Of a stretch of DNA of 64,000 nt, positions 50,586 to 59,050 are shown piece after piece. Source of the stretch: JAFGOM01 sp964605795 (lineage in GTDB: Archaea; Halobacteriota; Methanomicrobia; Methanomicrobiales; Methanospirillaceae); assembly GCA_964605795.1 (NCBI GenBank), contig CAZSDZ010000004.1:28999-92998 (forward strand), given 5' to 3'. The position numbers and the translations under genes are program-made. How positions within the stretch are numbered: position 1 is the stretch's first letter; every line of letters starts with the position of its first letter. The notes beneath the pieces are model-generated. The model made no database searches, was not told the origin of the DNA, and worked only from the letters and a program-made list of their open reading frames with translations.

Positions 50586-51926
50586 TCAGGTAATTTTTTT
50601 AGCATTTGAATGATAAAAATCATGAGATACTGCCTGGTAAAAATGAATGTATTCATTTCCCATCCTTTCAAGCCCGAATTTTTGTTTTGCAATATCAGCT
50701 GCAAAAAATCCCATTTTTAATTGTAATTCATCATCTGAAAGGAGAAGAAGAATCCGTTCTGCCATTGTATGAAAATCTCCGACAGGGACGAGAAATCCTG
50801 TTTTTCCTTCCGTAATCTGTTCAGGAATCCCTCCGACATCACTTGCGATAACAGGAATACCGCAGGAAAATGCCTCGGTGATGGTTAGTCCCCATACTTC
50901 GGCACGAGCTGGATGAATATAGATATTTGCTGCCTGATAATATCGTGCAACATCATTAGGATTGTCTTGAAACGGAATAAACCTAATCTCAATCCCATTT
51001 ATCATTTCAGATTGCGCCTTCTCACCTAGAGCAATGCACAGGATATCAAGTTCTGAAGTTGCGAGTCTGGCAATAGTTTTTTTAAGTGTTTGATAATCTT
51101 TCCATGCATTTTCACGAATCCCATTTGCTGCAAAAAGTAATATTTTGGAATTAAGGGGAAGACCGAGATATTCACGAACTTTCAATTTATCGGCAGGGTG
51201 AAATACTGTCAGGTCAACACCATTTGGAATCACCTTTGATGCAACAATTCCTGGTTTTAACATGGATTGATTGACCAGATTCATCAGCCATTGGGAGGGA
51301 GTAACTACATTCAGCCTGCAATTCCTGAAAATCTTCGATTTCTCATTCCAATTAAAGACAGTTTCATCACGTCTAATAGATGGATAGATTGAGAGATCCG
51401 GGCAATTTCCACATCCTGTTTTCCAACGCTCACAATCAAAAGAGTGAGCGCAGTGACCCGTGAGAAGCCAGATGTCATGGAGGGTGAGTACGGTTGGTAT
51501 CTCTTGACTAATAGCAGAAAGGGCCCGAAGATCAAAATAATCTTTGTGCAGGTTATGGCAATGAAGGATATCAGGTTTTTTTGGGGTAATTTTTAGAATA
51601 TCCCACGTTCCGGGATAGTTATAGTATTCACGGCCAATAATGTGAGAGAGGGTTTGGGAAGGATTGGTCAGATGTTCAATCTGATTGATGAGATATCCAT
51701 GGCCGGGTAAATTTTTAATTTTTGAATGAATAGTGGTTGAAATTTTTTTACTTCTATTTGGAATGAGAAATACCTCAATGGTATCAGTTTTTTTTCCTCC
51801 TACTGCTAACCAGGATTGATGGCCAAGAAATCGGTAATATCTGAACAGATCACATGCAATTCTTTCGGCACCCCCTGCAACATCATATGTATTAACTTGT
51901 AGGATATGCAATGAAATCCCATCCAT
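50586..51926 (-). CDS. Glycosyltransferase family 4 protein
   Basis: A 446-residue GT-B glycosyltransferase. The N-terminus carries HILQVNTYDVAGGAERIACD; the middle has TVLTLHDIWLLTGHCAHSFD and ERWKTGCGNCPDLSIYPSIR with a Cys cluster, also seen in the GT4 at 45394. The donor-binding half contains VIPNGVDLTVFHPADKLKVR, YYQAANIYIHPARAEVWGLT and CGIPVIASDVGGIPEQITEG. Such enzymes usually transfer mannose, glucose or related sugars. It has its own upstream intergenic region. Confidence 0.87.
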   Translation of the reverse strand: MDGISLHILQVNTYDVAGGAERIACDLFRYYRFLGHQSWLAVGGKKTDTIEVFLIPNRSKKISTTIHSKIKNLPGHGYLINQIEHLTNPSQTLSHIIGREYYNYPGTWDILKITPKKPDILHCHNLHKDYFDLRALSAISQEIPTVLTLHDIWLLTGHCAHSFDCERWKTGCGNCPDLSIYPSIRRDETVFNWNEKSKIFRNCRLNVVTPSQWLMNLVNQSMLKPGIVASKVIPNGVDLTVFHPADKLKVREYLGLPLNSKILLFAANGIRENAWKDYQTLKKTIARLATSELDILCIALGEKAQSEMINGIEIRFIPFQDNPNDVARYYQAANIYIHPARAEVWGLTITEAFSCGIPVIASDVGGIPEQITEGKTGFLVPVGDFHTMAERILLLLSDDELQLKMGFFAADIAKQKFGLERMGNEYIHFYQAVSHDFYHSNAKKIT

Positions 51927-52247
51927 TAGAGAGTGCCTCGTATTAATAAAGAGATTTTCTTAATCTGGTTTTTTTTCTCTGGTTCTTTCGGTTATTACTC
52001 CAAAATCACTGGTATCATTTGTACCTCGATGATTGGATAATATCAATATGAAACAATATGTCTGATCATTTATTCATAATACTCTTAATAACATATGATT
52101 TTATAAAATAGTCCTTAATAAGGGACGATTGTAATTAAAGGAAGAAGTTGATTTCACACTCCTGATTCATTTGGTAGTAATTTTTTTGACATTATATACA
52201 AAATGGAATTTAAGCTTGGCATGACATCTATTCAATAAATAATACAT
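51927..52247. other. AT-rich intergenic region
   Basis: About 320 bp between the GT4 start (51926) and the end of the TylF-type gene, both minus. It should hold the GT4 promoter, but no single TATA element stands out in this AT-rich sequence. I see no ORF or strong repeat. Confidence 0.35.
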
Positions 52248-53093
52248 TTATTCGCAGATTTTTTTTAATATGCAGTATTTTGCAGTTGTATCCGTTAATA
52301 TCTCGAGAGAATAATGTGTACTGTGAGATGAAAAAAATTCATCGACTGCAGTTTTCGCTCCAGTTGAGAAGAAATCATAATCATCCACAATAATATACCC
52401 TCCGATTGACAGATGCTGATCCAGAAAGGTCAGAGCAACCCGGATAGGGTCGTAAAAATCAAAATCAACATAAGCAAAGCAGATTTTTTGTGGATAATTA
52501 TTCATTTGAGATATTGTTTCCTCAATAAATCCTTTGATAATCCTGGTTCGTTCTGGTGGAAATGATAATTCTAATAGTTTTTTCACTACAAGATTCTCAT
52601 TGCATGACATCATTCCCTTGTATGCCTCAATTGTTTTAAGACCGAAAATATCGTCTTTAAGTGTATCCTGCTTTGATGGCGATGGCAATCCTTTAAACGA
52701 ATCAAATAACCAGATGTTTTTTTTCGTGTTATGAATCTCGTATGCCATTAATGTAGATGTTGCCCCCTGCGCAACACCAAACTCACATATATCTCCTTCC
52801 AGTCCTATGCAATTTTGTATACAATGAATGATGAACAAAGCCTCACCAGTACTTGTTCCGATAAGTTTTGATAATAGTATACTTTCATTTTCATCGATTT
52901 TTTTACCATTTTTAAAAACATATTTTGAGTATAAAAAACTTAATTCCTGTATAACTCCTTGCAATTTTAAGGGAATTTGATCGATATCTGTATCAGATAA
53001 GTCTGATATCTGGGGATTAATTTTAATGAGCTTATAACCAAAAGGAGCTAATATTTTCTCAATGATTTGACGGTTGTTAATTTTCATGTTCAT
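52248..53093 (-). CDS. TylF/MycF-type O-methyltransferase
   Basis: A 281-residue SAM- and metal-dependent methyltransferase of the macrocin O-methyltransferase (TylF) family, which methylates sugar hydroxyls. Conserved features are LEGDICEFGVAQGATSTLMA, NIWLFDSFKGLPSPSKQDTL, ICFAYVDFDFYDPIRVALTF and GGYIIVDDYDFFSTGAKTAV, the last two bringing the metal-binding Asp residues. An N-terminal region of about 95 residues precedes the catalytic core. It is a third type of methyltransferase in this locus. Confidence 0.87.
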   Translation of the reverse strand: MNMKINNRQIIEKILAPFGYKLIKINPQISDLSDTDIDQIPLKLQGVIQELSFLYSKYVFKNGKKIDENESILLSKLIGTSTGEALFIIHCIQNCIGLEGDICEFGVAQGATSTLMAYEIHNTKKNIWLFDSFKGLPSPSKQDTLKDDIFGLKTIEAYKGMMSCNENLVVKKLLELSFPPERTRIIKGFIEETISQMNNYPQKICFAYVDFDFYDPIRVALTFLDQHLSIGGYIIVDDYDFFSTGAKTAVDEFFSSHSTHYSLEILTDTTAKYCILKKICE

Positions 53094-53143
53094 ATTAAAG
53101 TTTATCTCATTATTATACTTAAATTGTGTTTATTGGATGTAAA

Positions 53144-54106
53144 TTAACAATCCTTCCTTAATTTATAAAATTTGTACCTAAAGAGAATACAATACATTGA
53201 ATGAATCTTCGAGAGAATGGATGGTTTAGAACTGAAAAAATTCCGAAAATTCTGCATGATTATTTCATTAGGCTCAATATTTTCAATAAAGTGAGTTCTT
53301 TGCAATGCTTTAATGGTATCAGTCGTGAAAATGGTAGATTCTGGGCAATGAATCCCGGTCCCATCATGGCCAATATTATCAATATATGAAAAGCGAGGAC
53401 AAACTGAGTACATATTATTTTTAAAATGTGCATAGCCAAATCGTATTGCCCAGGATTCAATTGTTCCCTCCTTATTGGAAATCAGCATCTTCGATAAATC
53501 ATTTCCTCCCCTGTTAAAAATCTCTTGTTGTTTTGGATCATGCAGAAATTGATTAAAGTCCTTTATCTCCCAATCAACAAGGTTCCATTTATCAGCCCAC
53601 GTCCCCCATCCCCATGAAGAATTCCGATAATTCAGATAAATATCATATGAATACGTTTTTGGAAACTTCAGAATCGTAGGAGGAAGTGTGTAACCGCTTA
53701 TAGACATAATTCTTGGATCATTCTGATAAAAATGTAAGCCATCATTCATAAAACGTAAAAAGTAGGGACTTGTAACGAGGTCATCTTCTAACACAATTAT
53801 TTTATTGTATTTATTTACGATATCAGTAACTCCATTTATTATCGAATTTGCCAGTCCCCAATTTACATCTCTCTCAATTATTTTGACCTTTTTAAATCCT
53901 TTTATTGGTTTAATACATTCACGAACCTTGATGACTTCATCTTTATTTTGATCATTTTTAGGAGCATCACTATAGATAAATAATTCACTATCACGGGCAA
54001 GTTCATTTTTTTGAAGCATTTCTAATGTTCTTTTCGTATGGTCCGGGCGATTGTAAACAAAAAGAACAATCGGAGATAATTCCATATTATCGTTTAACTC
54101 CATCAA
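53144..54106 (-). CDS. Glycosyltransferase (GT-A fold, GNT-I-like)
   Basis: A 320-residue protein resembling archaeal and bacterial GNT-I-like glycosyltransferases. It starts ELSPIVLFVYNRPDHTKRTL, then has LFIYSDAPKNDQNKDEVIKV, NWGLANSIINGVTDIVNKYN and a clear metal-binding IIVLEDDLVTSPYFLRFMND (EDD in place of DxD). SWGWGTWADKWNLVDW and a DNIGHDGTGIH segment are typical of this group. Sugar specificity is unknown. It overlaps the neighbouring methyltransferase-like gene by 20 nt. Confidence 0.84.
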   Translation of the reverse strand: MMELNDNMELSPIVLFVYNRPDHTKRTLEMLQKNELARDSELFIYSDAPKNDQNKDEVIKVRECIKPIKGFKKVKIIERDVNWGLANSIINGVTDIVNKYNKIIVLEDDLVTSPYFLRFMNDGLHFYQNDPRIMSISGYTLPPTILKFPKTYSYDIYLNYRNSSWGWGTWADKWNLVDWEIKDFNQFLHDPKQQEIFNRGGNDLSKMLISNKEGTIESWAIRFGYAHFKNNMYSVCPRFSYIDNIGHDGTGIHCPESTIFTTDTIKALQRTHFIENIEPNEIIMQNFRNFFSSKPSILSKIHSMYCILFRYKFYKLRKDC

Positions 54107-54683
54107 TGATAAGAGAAGTGTATCTCAATCCATCAATATTCCGGATATCATGTTGATAACTTCGATGAATAAAGCCATCATCGATCGACCACTCATTTCT
54201 TACAAATTGACCGTTTTCATTAAAATATTCAATTAGATGAAAGTCAAATCCAGCATTTATCAGTTCACGACTGAGTGTTAGATAGGTATAGAGTATTTTA
54301 TGATCATCCGAACCAGGCCCAAATCCACCTGGTTTAACCGAGTTGATGTATGTTTGATCAGGGAAATAGCCATCAGGAACAGCTATCCGAATTTTCCCTC
54401 TCTTTTTTAAAAAGATATGACAATTATGGAGTGCTTTTTGAGAATCCTCTATAGAGAGATGTTCCCAAACGTGTTCAGCTAATATATGGGAGATTTCATT
54501 TCTCTTAAATAATTTTTGCCAGTTGCTATACGATGTAACATCAAGAGTACGTATATCAGATGTTATCCATCCCTGAAATTTCGTTCCAGCACCACCAACA
54601 ATCAGTTTGATTTTTTTATTTGTATATCGGTAATACATAATATGGATATATAATTTTAAAAATTGGCATTTTTGAAAGATCAT
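54087..54683 (-). CDS. SAM-dependent methyltransferase-like protein
   Basis: A 198-residue protein of the group of short methyltransferase-like proteins in polysaccharide clusters. IKLIVGGAGTKFQGWITSDI replaces the usual glycine loop, followed by EISHILAEHVWEHLSIEDSQ, CHIFLKKRGKIRIAVPDGYF, and HKILYTYLTLSRELINAGF. The EHVWEHL motif resembles the EHVLEH-type motif of class I enzymes. The start may be at 54638 rather than 54683. Overlap with the glycosyltransferase suggests they act together. Confidence 0.75.
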   Translation of the reverse strand: MIFQKCQFLKLYIHIMYYRYTNKKIKLIVGGAGTKFQGWITSDIRTLDVTSYSNWQKLFKRNEISHILAEHVWEHLSIEDSQKALHNCHIFLKKRGKIRIAVPDGYFPDQTYINSVKPGGFGPGSDDHKILYTYLTLSRELINAGFDFHLIEYFNENGQFVRNEWSIDDGFIHRSYQHDIRNIDGLRYTSLIIDGVKR

Positions 54684-54795
54684 TCTCTCACACTTTCTTA
54701 TTAATTAACTATAACACTTCGTAAATTGATGCATTGACTGAGTCACTTAACAAATAACATAAACATTCAGATTGAAGAGAACCTTTCTTGGTTTG

Positions 54796-56088
54796 TCATT
54801 GTATGTTGTTATCTCGATCAATCGTATCCAAGAAATTTTTAACAACACGAAAATTCTTGCTATAGTGATAATTATCTTCAAAACAGCGAAAAGCATTCTG
54901 TTTAAATTCTTCATATCTGGATAAAATTATTCGAATTGCTGATGGAATGTCATTTACTGTATGTATTAATATTCCGCACTGATATGTATCGATGATTTCG
55001 TAGCCTGGATATCGGAATGCTATAATTGGTAATCCACATTGGAGATAGGTGCTCAATTTTTCAGATGAAAATGCAGTTAACATATCATTCATAGTAGTAT
55101 TCTCATAAATTACCAAACCAATAGTTGCTGATTTGATTAATTTTAAAAGGTCGTTGAAAGGAAGGATATTTTTAGAGAGGATAATCTTATCCGACAGGCA
55201 ATTTTCTCTGATAAACGTATCTGCATCCATTTCATCGATTCCATGAAGGATTAATTTCCAATGATCCGGAAACTGAAGTGAGATCTTCATTAACTGATCT
55301 GTTTTTCTGGTTTTTCCAATCACTCCATAATAGAAAACAATGACATCCTCATTTTTTAGATTATATCTCCTTTGTAGGGCGACTGACTTTGTTTGAATGG
55401 TTTCCCCTAAATTGGATACCGGAAGATAAATAGGTGGTATTGTATCCGCATTAATTTTATTATCTTTATACAGTTCTTTTGCTCTCATCTCATCCTGAAT
55501 AATTGTTGCGCAACATAATTTGTGATAATACTCCTCTGCTTTTTTTATTCTTTTATTTCTGTTAGATTGGTGGATGTATGGATGATTATGGGTGTATAAC
55601 TCAAGATTATAGTAAATGGTAGGGATAGACATTTTTTCTGCAACTTTTCCAGACCAAATTAATCCCATTTTTTCAATGCCGATAAAACAGAGATATTTTT
55701 TTCCATGAACGATTTCAAGTGTTTTTTGTATATTGGAAACGTGGATCAGATATTTATCAGAATTTACCCAATATAATACGTTCTGGATTACGTTCTCATT
55801 AAGATAATTGGAAAAAAAAGGTAATAAATTAAGGATTCTTTTTAAGATTAGAGGTCTTCTTTTTTTTTCAAAAAAAGAACCAATCTGGGGATATGTAAGA
55901 AGGGGATTAATAATGTTGATATGTACTCTATCTTTTTCGAATTCCCATTCGTGAATATCCTCAAAAAAGCGAGTCTTATAGAGAAAAACGTCAACAACAA
56001 ATCCCTCCCTTGCCAGCGATTTAATTAGATTATAGGTATGGATTTGAAAAGGCCATTCTAACTGAAAAATTCCAATTTTTTTATCCAT
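54796..56088 (-). CDS. Glycosyltransferase family 4-like protein
   Basis: A 430-residue GT-B protein, more divergent than the other two. It starts KKIGIFQLEWPFQIHTYNLI, then has IPTIYYNLELYTHNHP and, in the donor half, VIVFYYGVIGKTRKTDQLMK, KLILHGIDEMDADTFI, GLVIYENTTMNDMLTAFSSE and KLSTYLQCGLPIIAFRYPGY. The ExxE-type segment is changed (ENTTMNDM). The gene is strongly AT-rich. Flanked by gaps of 112 and 239 bp. Confidence 0.8.
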   Translation of the reverse strand: MDKKIGIFQLEWPFQIHTYNLIKSLAREGFVVDVFLYKTRFFEDIHEWEFEKDRVHINIINPLLTYPQIGSFFEKKRRPLILKRILNLLPFFSNYLNENVIQNVLYWVNSDKYLIHVSNIQKTLEIVHGKKYLCFIGIEKMGLIWSGKVAEKMSIPTIYYNLELYTHNHPYIHQSNRNKRIKKAEEYYHKLCCATIIQDEMRAKELYKDNKINADTIPPIYLPVSNLGETIQTKSVALQRRYNLKNEDVIVFYYGVIGKTRKTDQLMKISLQFPDHWKLILHGIDEMDADTFIRENCLSDKIILSKNILPFNDLLKLIKSATIGLVIYENTTMNDMLTAFSSEKLSTYLQCGLPIIAFRYPGYEIIDTYQCGILIHTVNDIPSAIRIILSRYEEFKQNAFRCFEDNYHYSKNFRVVKNFLDTIDRDNNIQ

Positions 56089-56327
56089 TCATTTCCTTTG
56101 AATTTTTCTGAATATTCAATATTGGGCTTCCAATATGTATAATGCCGTTACAGGTAGATATTGAATAATAAATCCCTGACTATATAGGGAAATAGATTTG
56201 GCAGGATTATTTATATCATTACATAATTTATTACATTACCGACAAATATCATTTCAATTAACGTTCTCAAACTGAAAAAGGATAAAAATCGGTTTTTAAG
56301 TCAATATTCAATCAGAATAATGAATAA

Positions 56328-57089
56328 TTAATTCTTCTTACAAATTATGGTAATGTTCCAACATTCGCGATTTAAATGTTTATGTAACTCCAAGAATGGA
56401 CAAATAAGGATTGTCTCAAATCCTGTTTTACCCAGGAAATAGAGTAGTTCCTGGTAAAAGAAATATCGCATAAGATGGTGTTCTTTGATCTCGGCCATCA
56501 CTTTATTTCCTGCGATTTCGAGTACTGTATAATTAACCTCGACAGTCTGGTTTAGCTCATCCAATATCGGATGAGCATAGCGGATAATCCTTTTATTACC
56601 TGATATTACTTCTTTTAAACGATCTTGGGGATCTTCTTTGATAACAGCCGGACCAAACCAGACATCAAAGACAAAAATCCCCCCCTGTTGCAAATTGCTG
56701 CACACAGAAATAAGGGTACTTTCGAAATCCAGGTTAGAGACCTGATATCCCATAACCGCAAACATTGCAACTGCTGCGTCACTCTTCTGCGGGAGATTTA
56801 GGTTCCTGATGTCCTGCTTCTTGAATTCAATATCAACATTCTTCTCGGTTGCTTTTCTTTTAGCGGTTTTAAGCATATATTCTGATTGATCAATACCTGT
56901 AACAGAAAAACCCATTTCTGCAAGGATGATTGAATGAGATCCGGTTCCACATCCCAGATCAAGAATTGATGAGGTTTTTTTCGTATTGAATGTATCAAAG
57001 ACACTTTTAAGGAATTCACACTCCTTTTGATAGTCCTTGTCTTCGTACAGGGCATCGTAAAAATTTGCATAATCACAAAAAACATCCAA
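56328..57089 (-). CDS. Class I SAM-dependent methyltransferase
   Basis: A 253-residue methyltransferase. N-terminal YANFYDALYEDKDYQKECEF is followed by SAM motif I SILDLGCGTGSHSIILAEMG, motif II FSVTGIDQSEYMLKTAKRK and QQGGIFVFDVWFGPAVIKED. Similar enzymes methylate amino or hydroxyl groups of deoxysugars. It begins 1 nt after the DegT aminotransferase gene, so the likely substrate is the amino sugar that enzyme makes (N-methylation or N,N-dimethylation; inferred). Confidence 0.85.
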   Translation of the reverse strand: MDVFCDYANFYDALYEDKDYQKECEFLKSVFDTFNTKKTSSILDLGCGTGSHSIILAEMGFSVTGIDQSEYMLKTAKRKATEKNVDIEFKKQDIRNLNLPQKSDAAVAMFAVMGYQVSNLDFESTLISVCSNLQQGGIFVFDVWFGPAVIKEDPQDRLKEVISGNKRIIRYAHPILDELNQTVEVNYTVLEIAGNKVMAEIKEHHLMRYFFYQELLYFLGKTGFETILICPFLELHKHLNRECWNITIICKKN

Positions 57090-57090
57090 A

Positions 57091-58206
57091 TTATCTCACC
57101 TCGTTACAGATTTCTCTGATTATATTGCATATCATGTCAATCTGTTCAGTTGTCAGGGTATGCCCACTTGGAAGGTACAACCCTCTTTTTGCAATTCTTT
57201 CAGCAACCGGGTAATGTTCTCCAATAAACAATCCCATATTATGAAAAACAGGTTGTTCATGCAGACCTAAAAAGAAGGGCCTGGTAGAGATCCCATGGTG
57301 TGCCAGTTTTTCAGCGAATTCAACTGCATTAAAAGGACAATCCTCTGTAAGTTCTAGAGCATACATCCAGTATACATTTATGACAGAAGGCTTTTCGACA
57401 GGTGTTTTTATCCATGGAATATCAGATAATTTTTCAGTATATCTCCAAGCATTTTTCCTTTTAATCGCAATAAATCTGTCAATTTGTTCCAGTTGTGCAA
57501 CACCGACCGCTGCCTGGAGATTGGTCATCCTGAAATTTTCTCCCAGTTCCGTATGATAGAATCTCTTCTCATTCCTGAAACAGAGGTTCCTGTATGCTCT
57601 TGCTCGTTGTGCCACCTCTTGATTATTGGTTACAATCATCCCACCTTCGCCAGTCGTGATAATTTTATTGGCATAAAAGCTAAAAGTTCCCATATCTCCA
57701 ATACTCCCTGCTTTTTTTCCTTTATAGAGTGCACCGTGAACCTCTGCTGCATCTTCGATGATTTTGAGATGATATTTATCAGCCAGTTCCACAACCGGAT
57801 CCATATCAACAGGGTGCCCGTAAATGTGCACAGGCATAATTGCCCTCGTTTTATCGGTTATCTTCTTCTCAATCTGGTTGACATCCATGTTCCATGTTTC
57901 GGATTCTGAATCAACCAGGACTGGTTTTGCTCCAAGACGCAGAATGGAGGATGCACAAGAGATGATGGTGAATGTGGGAAGTATTACCTCATCACCAGGC
58001 TGAATACCAGCTGCAAATAGAGCAGTCTCAAGTGCCACCGTTCCATTGCAGACGGCAACTCCGTATTTACATCCGATGTAGGTAGAAAATTTATCCTCAA
58101 ATTCTGTAACGAATGGTCCTTCTGAAGAGATCCACCCTTCATCGATACACTGGCAGAGGTATTTCTTTTCATTACCATTAAATATCGGTTCGTTGACTGG
58201 AATCAT
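57091..58206 (-). CDS. DegT/DnrJ/EryC1-family PLP-dependent sugar aminotransferase
   Basis: A 371-residue aminotransferase acting on nucleotide-linked 3- or 4-keto sugars. MIPVNEPIFNGNEKKYLCQC is the typical start. The PLP region includes CNGTVALETALFAAGIQPGD, the aspartate in EDAAEVHGALYKGKKAGSIG, and the catalytic lysine K181 in FSFYANKIITTGEGG. PSGHTLTTEQIDMIC near the end is also typical. It overlaps the cupin gene by 4 nt and is followed by a methyltransferase. Amino-sugar synthesis is therefore expected. Confidence 0.92.
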   Translation of the reverse strand: MIPVNEPIFNGNEKKYLCQCIDEGWISSEGPFVTEFEDKFSTYIGCKYGVAVCNGTVALETALFAAGIQPGDEVILPTFTIISCASSILRLGAKPVLVDSESETWNMDVNQIEKKITDKTRAIMPVHIYGHPVDMDPVVELADKYHLKIIEDAAEVHGALYKGKKAGSIGDMGTFSFYANKIITTGEGGMIVTNNQEVAQRARAYRNLCFRNEKRFYHTELGENFRMTNLQAAVGVAQLEQIDRFIAIKRKNAWRYTEKLSDIPWIKTPVEKPSVINVYWMYALELTEDCPFNAVEFAEKLAHHGISTRPFFLGLHEQPVFHNMGLFIGEHYPVAERIAKRGLYLPSGHTLTTEQIDMICNIIREICNEVR

Positions 58207-58619
58207 GGTTTCTCTTCACAAAATCGTAACTTATCCTTATCCCCGCAGTAGGGACCCTGCTTCACCTCGATCATCTCGGTTTCCTCAAGAAACTCGAAGC
58301 CATGTCCACCTGAAGCTAAAAGAATAACGTCACCTGTAATTAAAACACGGCTTGTTAGAAATGTATTGTCTTGTTTATAAAAATTTATTTTTACCCTGCC
58401 TTTCCGTATAAATAGGGTTTCCTGGGTATACTGGATCTCACGTTTATGCAGGATGTGAACATGCTCCTGTATCGAATCTCCTTTTGTATGTTTCATGTAA
58501 CCCAGTTGCTGAGAGAAGTCTCCAGGGGTGAAAAATTGCACTCCGTTTTTAGTATATGTAGACGGCAATATTATCGCCAGTGTTTTTGTATTGTCGGTTA
58601 TATATTCAATTTTAGACAT
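58203..58619 (-). CDS. Cupin-fold protein of the glycan locus
   Basis: A 138-residue cupin. ATG 58619 (MSKIEYITDNTKTLAIILPS) is chosen; an ATG at 58640 lies in the T/A-rich leader. Cupin elements are SIQEHVHILHKREIQYTQET, GRVKINFYKQDN and GDVILLASGGHGFEFLEETE; His residues in HVHILH and GGHG could bind a metal. It resembles small cupins found with sugar aminotransferase genes rather than FdtA-type ketoisomerases, so isomerase function is only a possibility. First gene of an operon with its own promoter. Confidence 0.75.
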   Translation of the reverse strand: MSKIEYITDNTKTLAIILPSTYTKNGVQFFTPGDFSQQLGYMKHTKGDSIQEHVHILHKREIQYTQETLFIRKGRVKINFYKQDNTFLTSRVLITGDVILLASGGHGFEFLEETEMIEVKQGPYCGDKDKLRFCEEKP

Positions 58620-58640
58620 CAATAATGGTCCCTTTTTCAC

Positions 58641-59050
58641 ATTAGAGTTTTTATAATTTGTTTTAACAATTATCGCAGAGTATTGTACATGATAATTGGA
58701 TTGTTTTTGGTTATAAGTAATGAAAAAAATTAATGCTTAATTGATAACACCATCCTTTCCATTAGCATAATAGGAATTCCTGGTCCCCAAATCTTCCCCA
58801 GATTCAGATTTACATATCATATTGGATACGATACCTGATAGAGTTCATTTATTGTATCGGTTCATATTAAAGTAAGATGATCAATGATTTTTCGAAAGGG
58901 TAAATAGTCCGATATGACGGGAAAAAATCTTTCAATTCTTGCTTTAACCAAGGGATACATGTTAGGTGTCATTTTTCCAATTATTTTCCATAGTTGAATA
59001 TCAATCGATTGAATGAAACAGGATTATCAATTGGAGTGTACTACCTAATA
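58641..59050 (-). promoter_or_regulatory. Intergenic region with promoter of the cupin-aminotransferase operon
   Basis: About 410 bp. On the minus strand TTATAAAAA (58648-58656) lies about 30 nt before ATG 58619 and is a good TATA box, implying a very short leader. Elsewhere the region has a 10-bp palindrome AGGAATTCCT near 58769 and is otherwise AT-rich without an ORF. Confidence 0.45.
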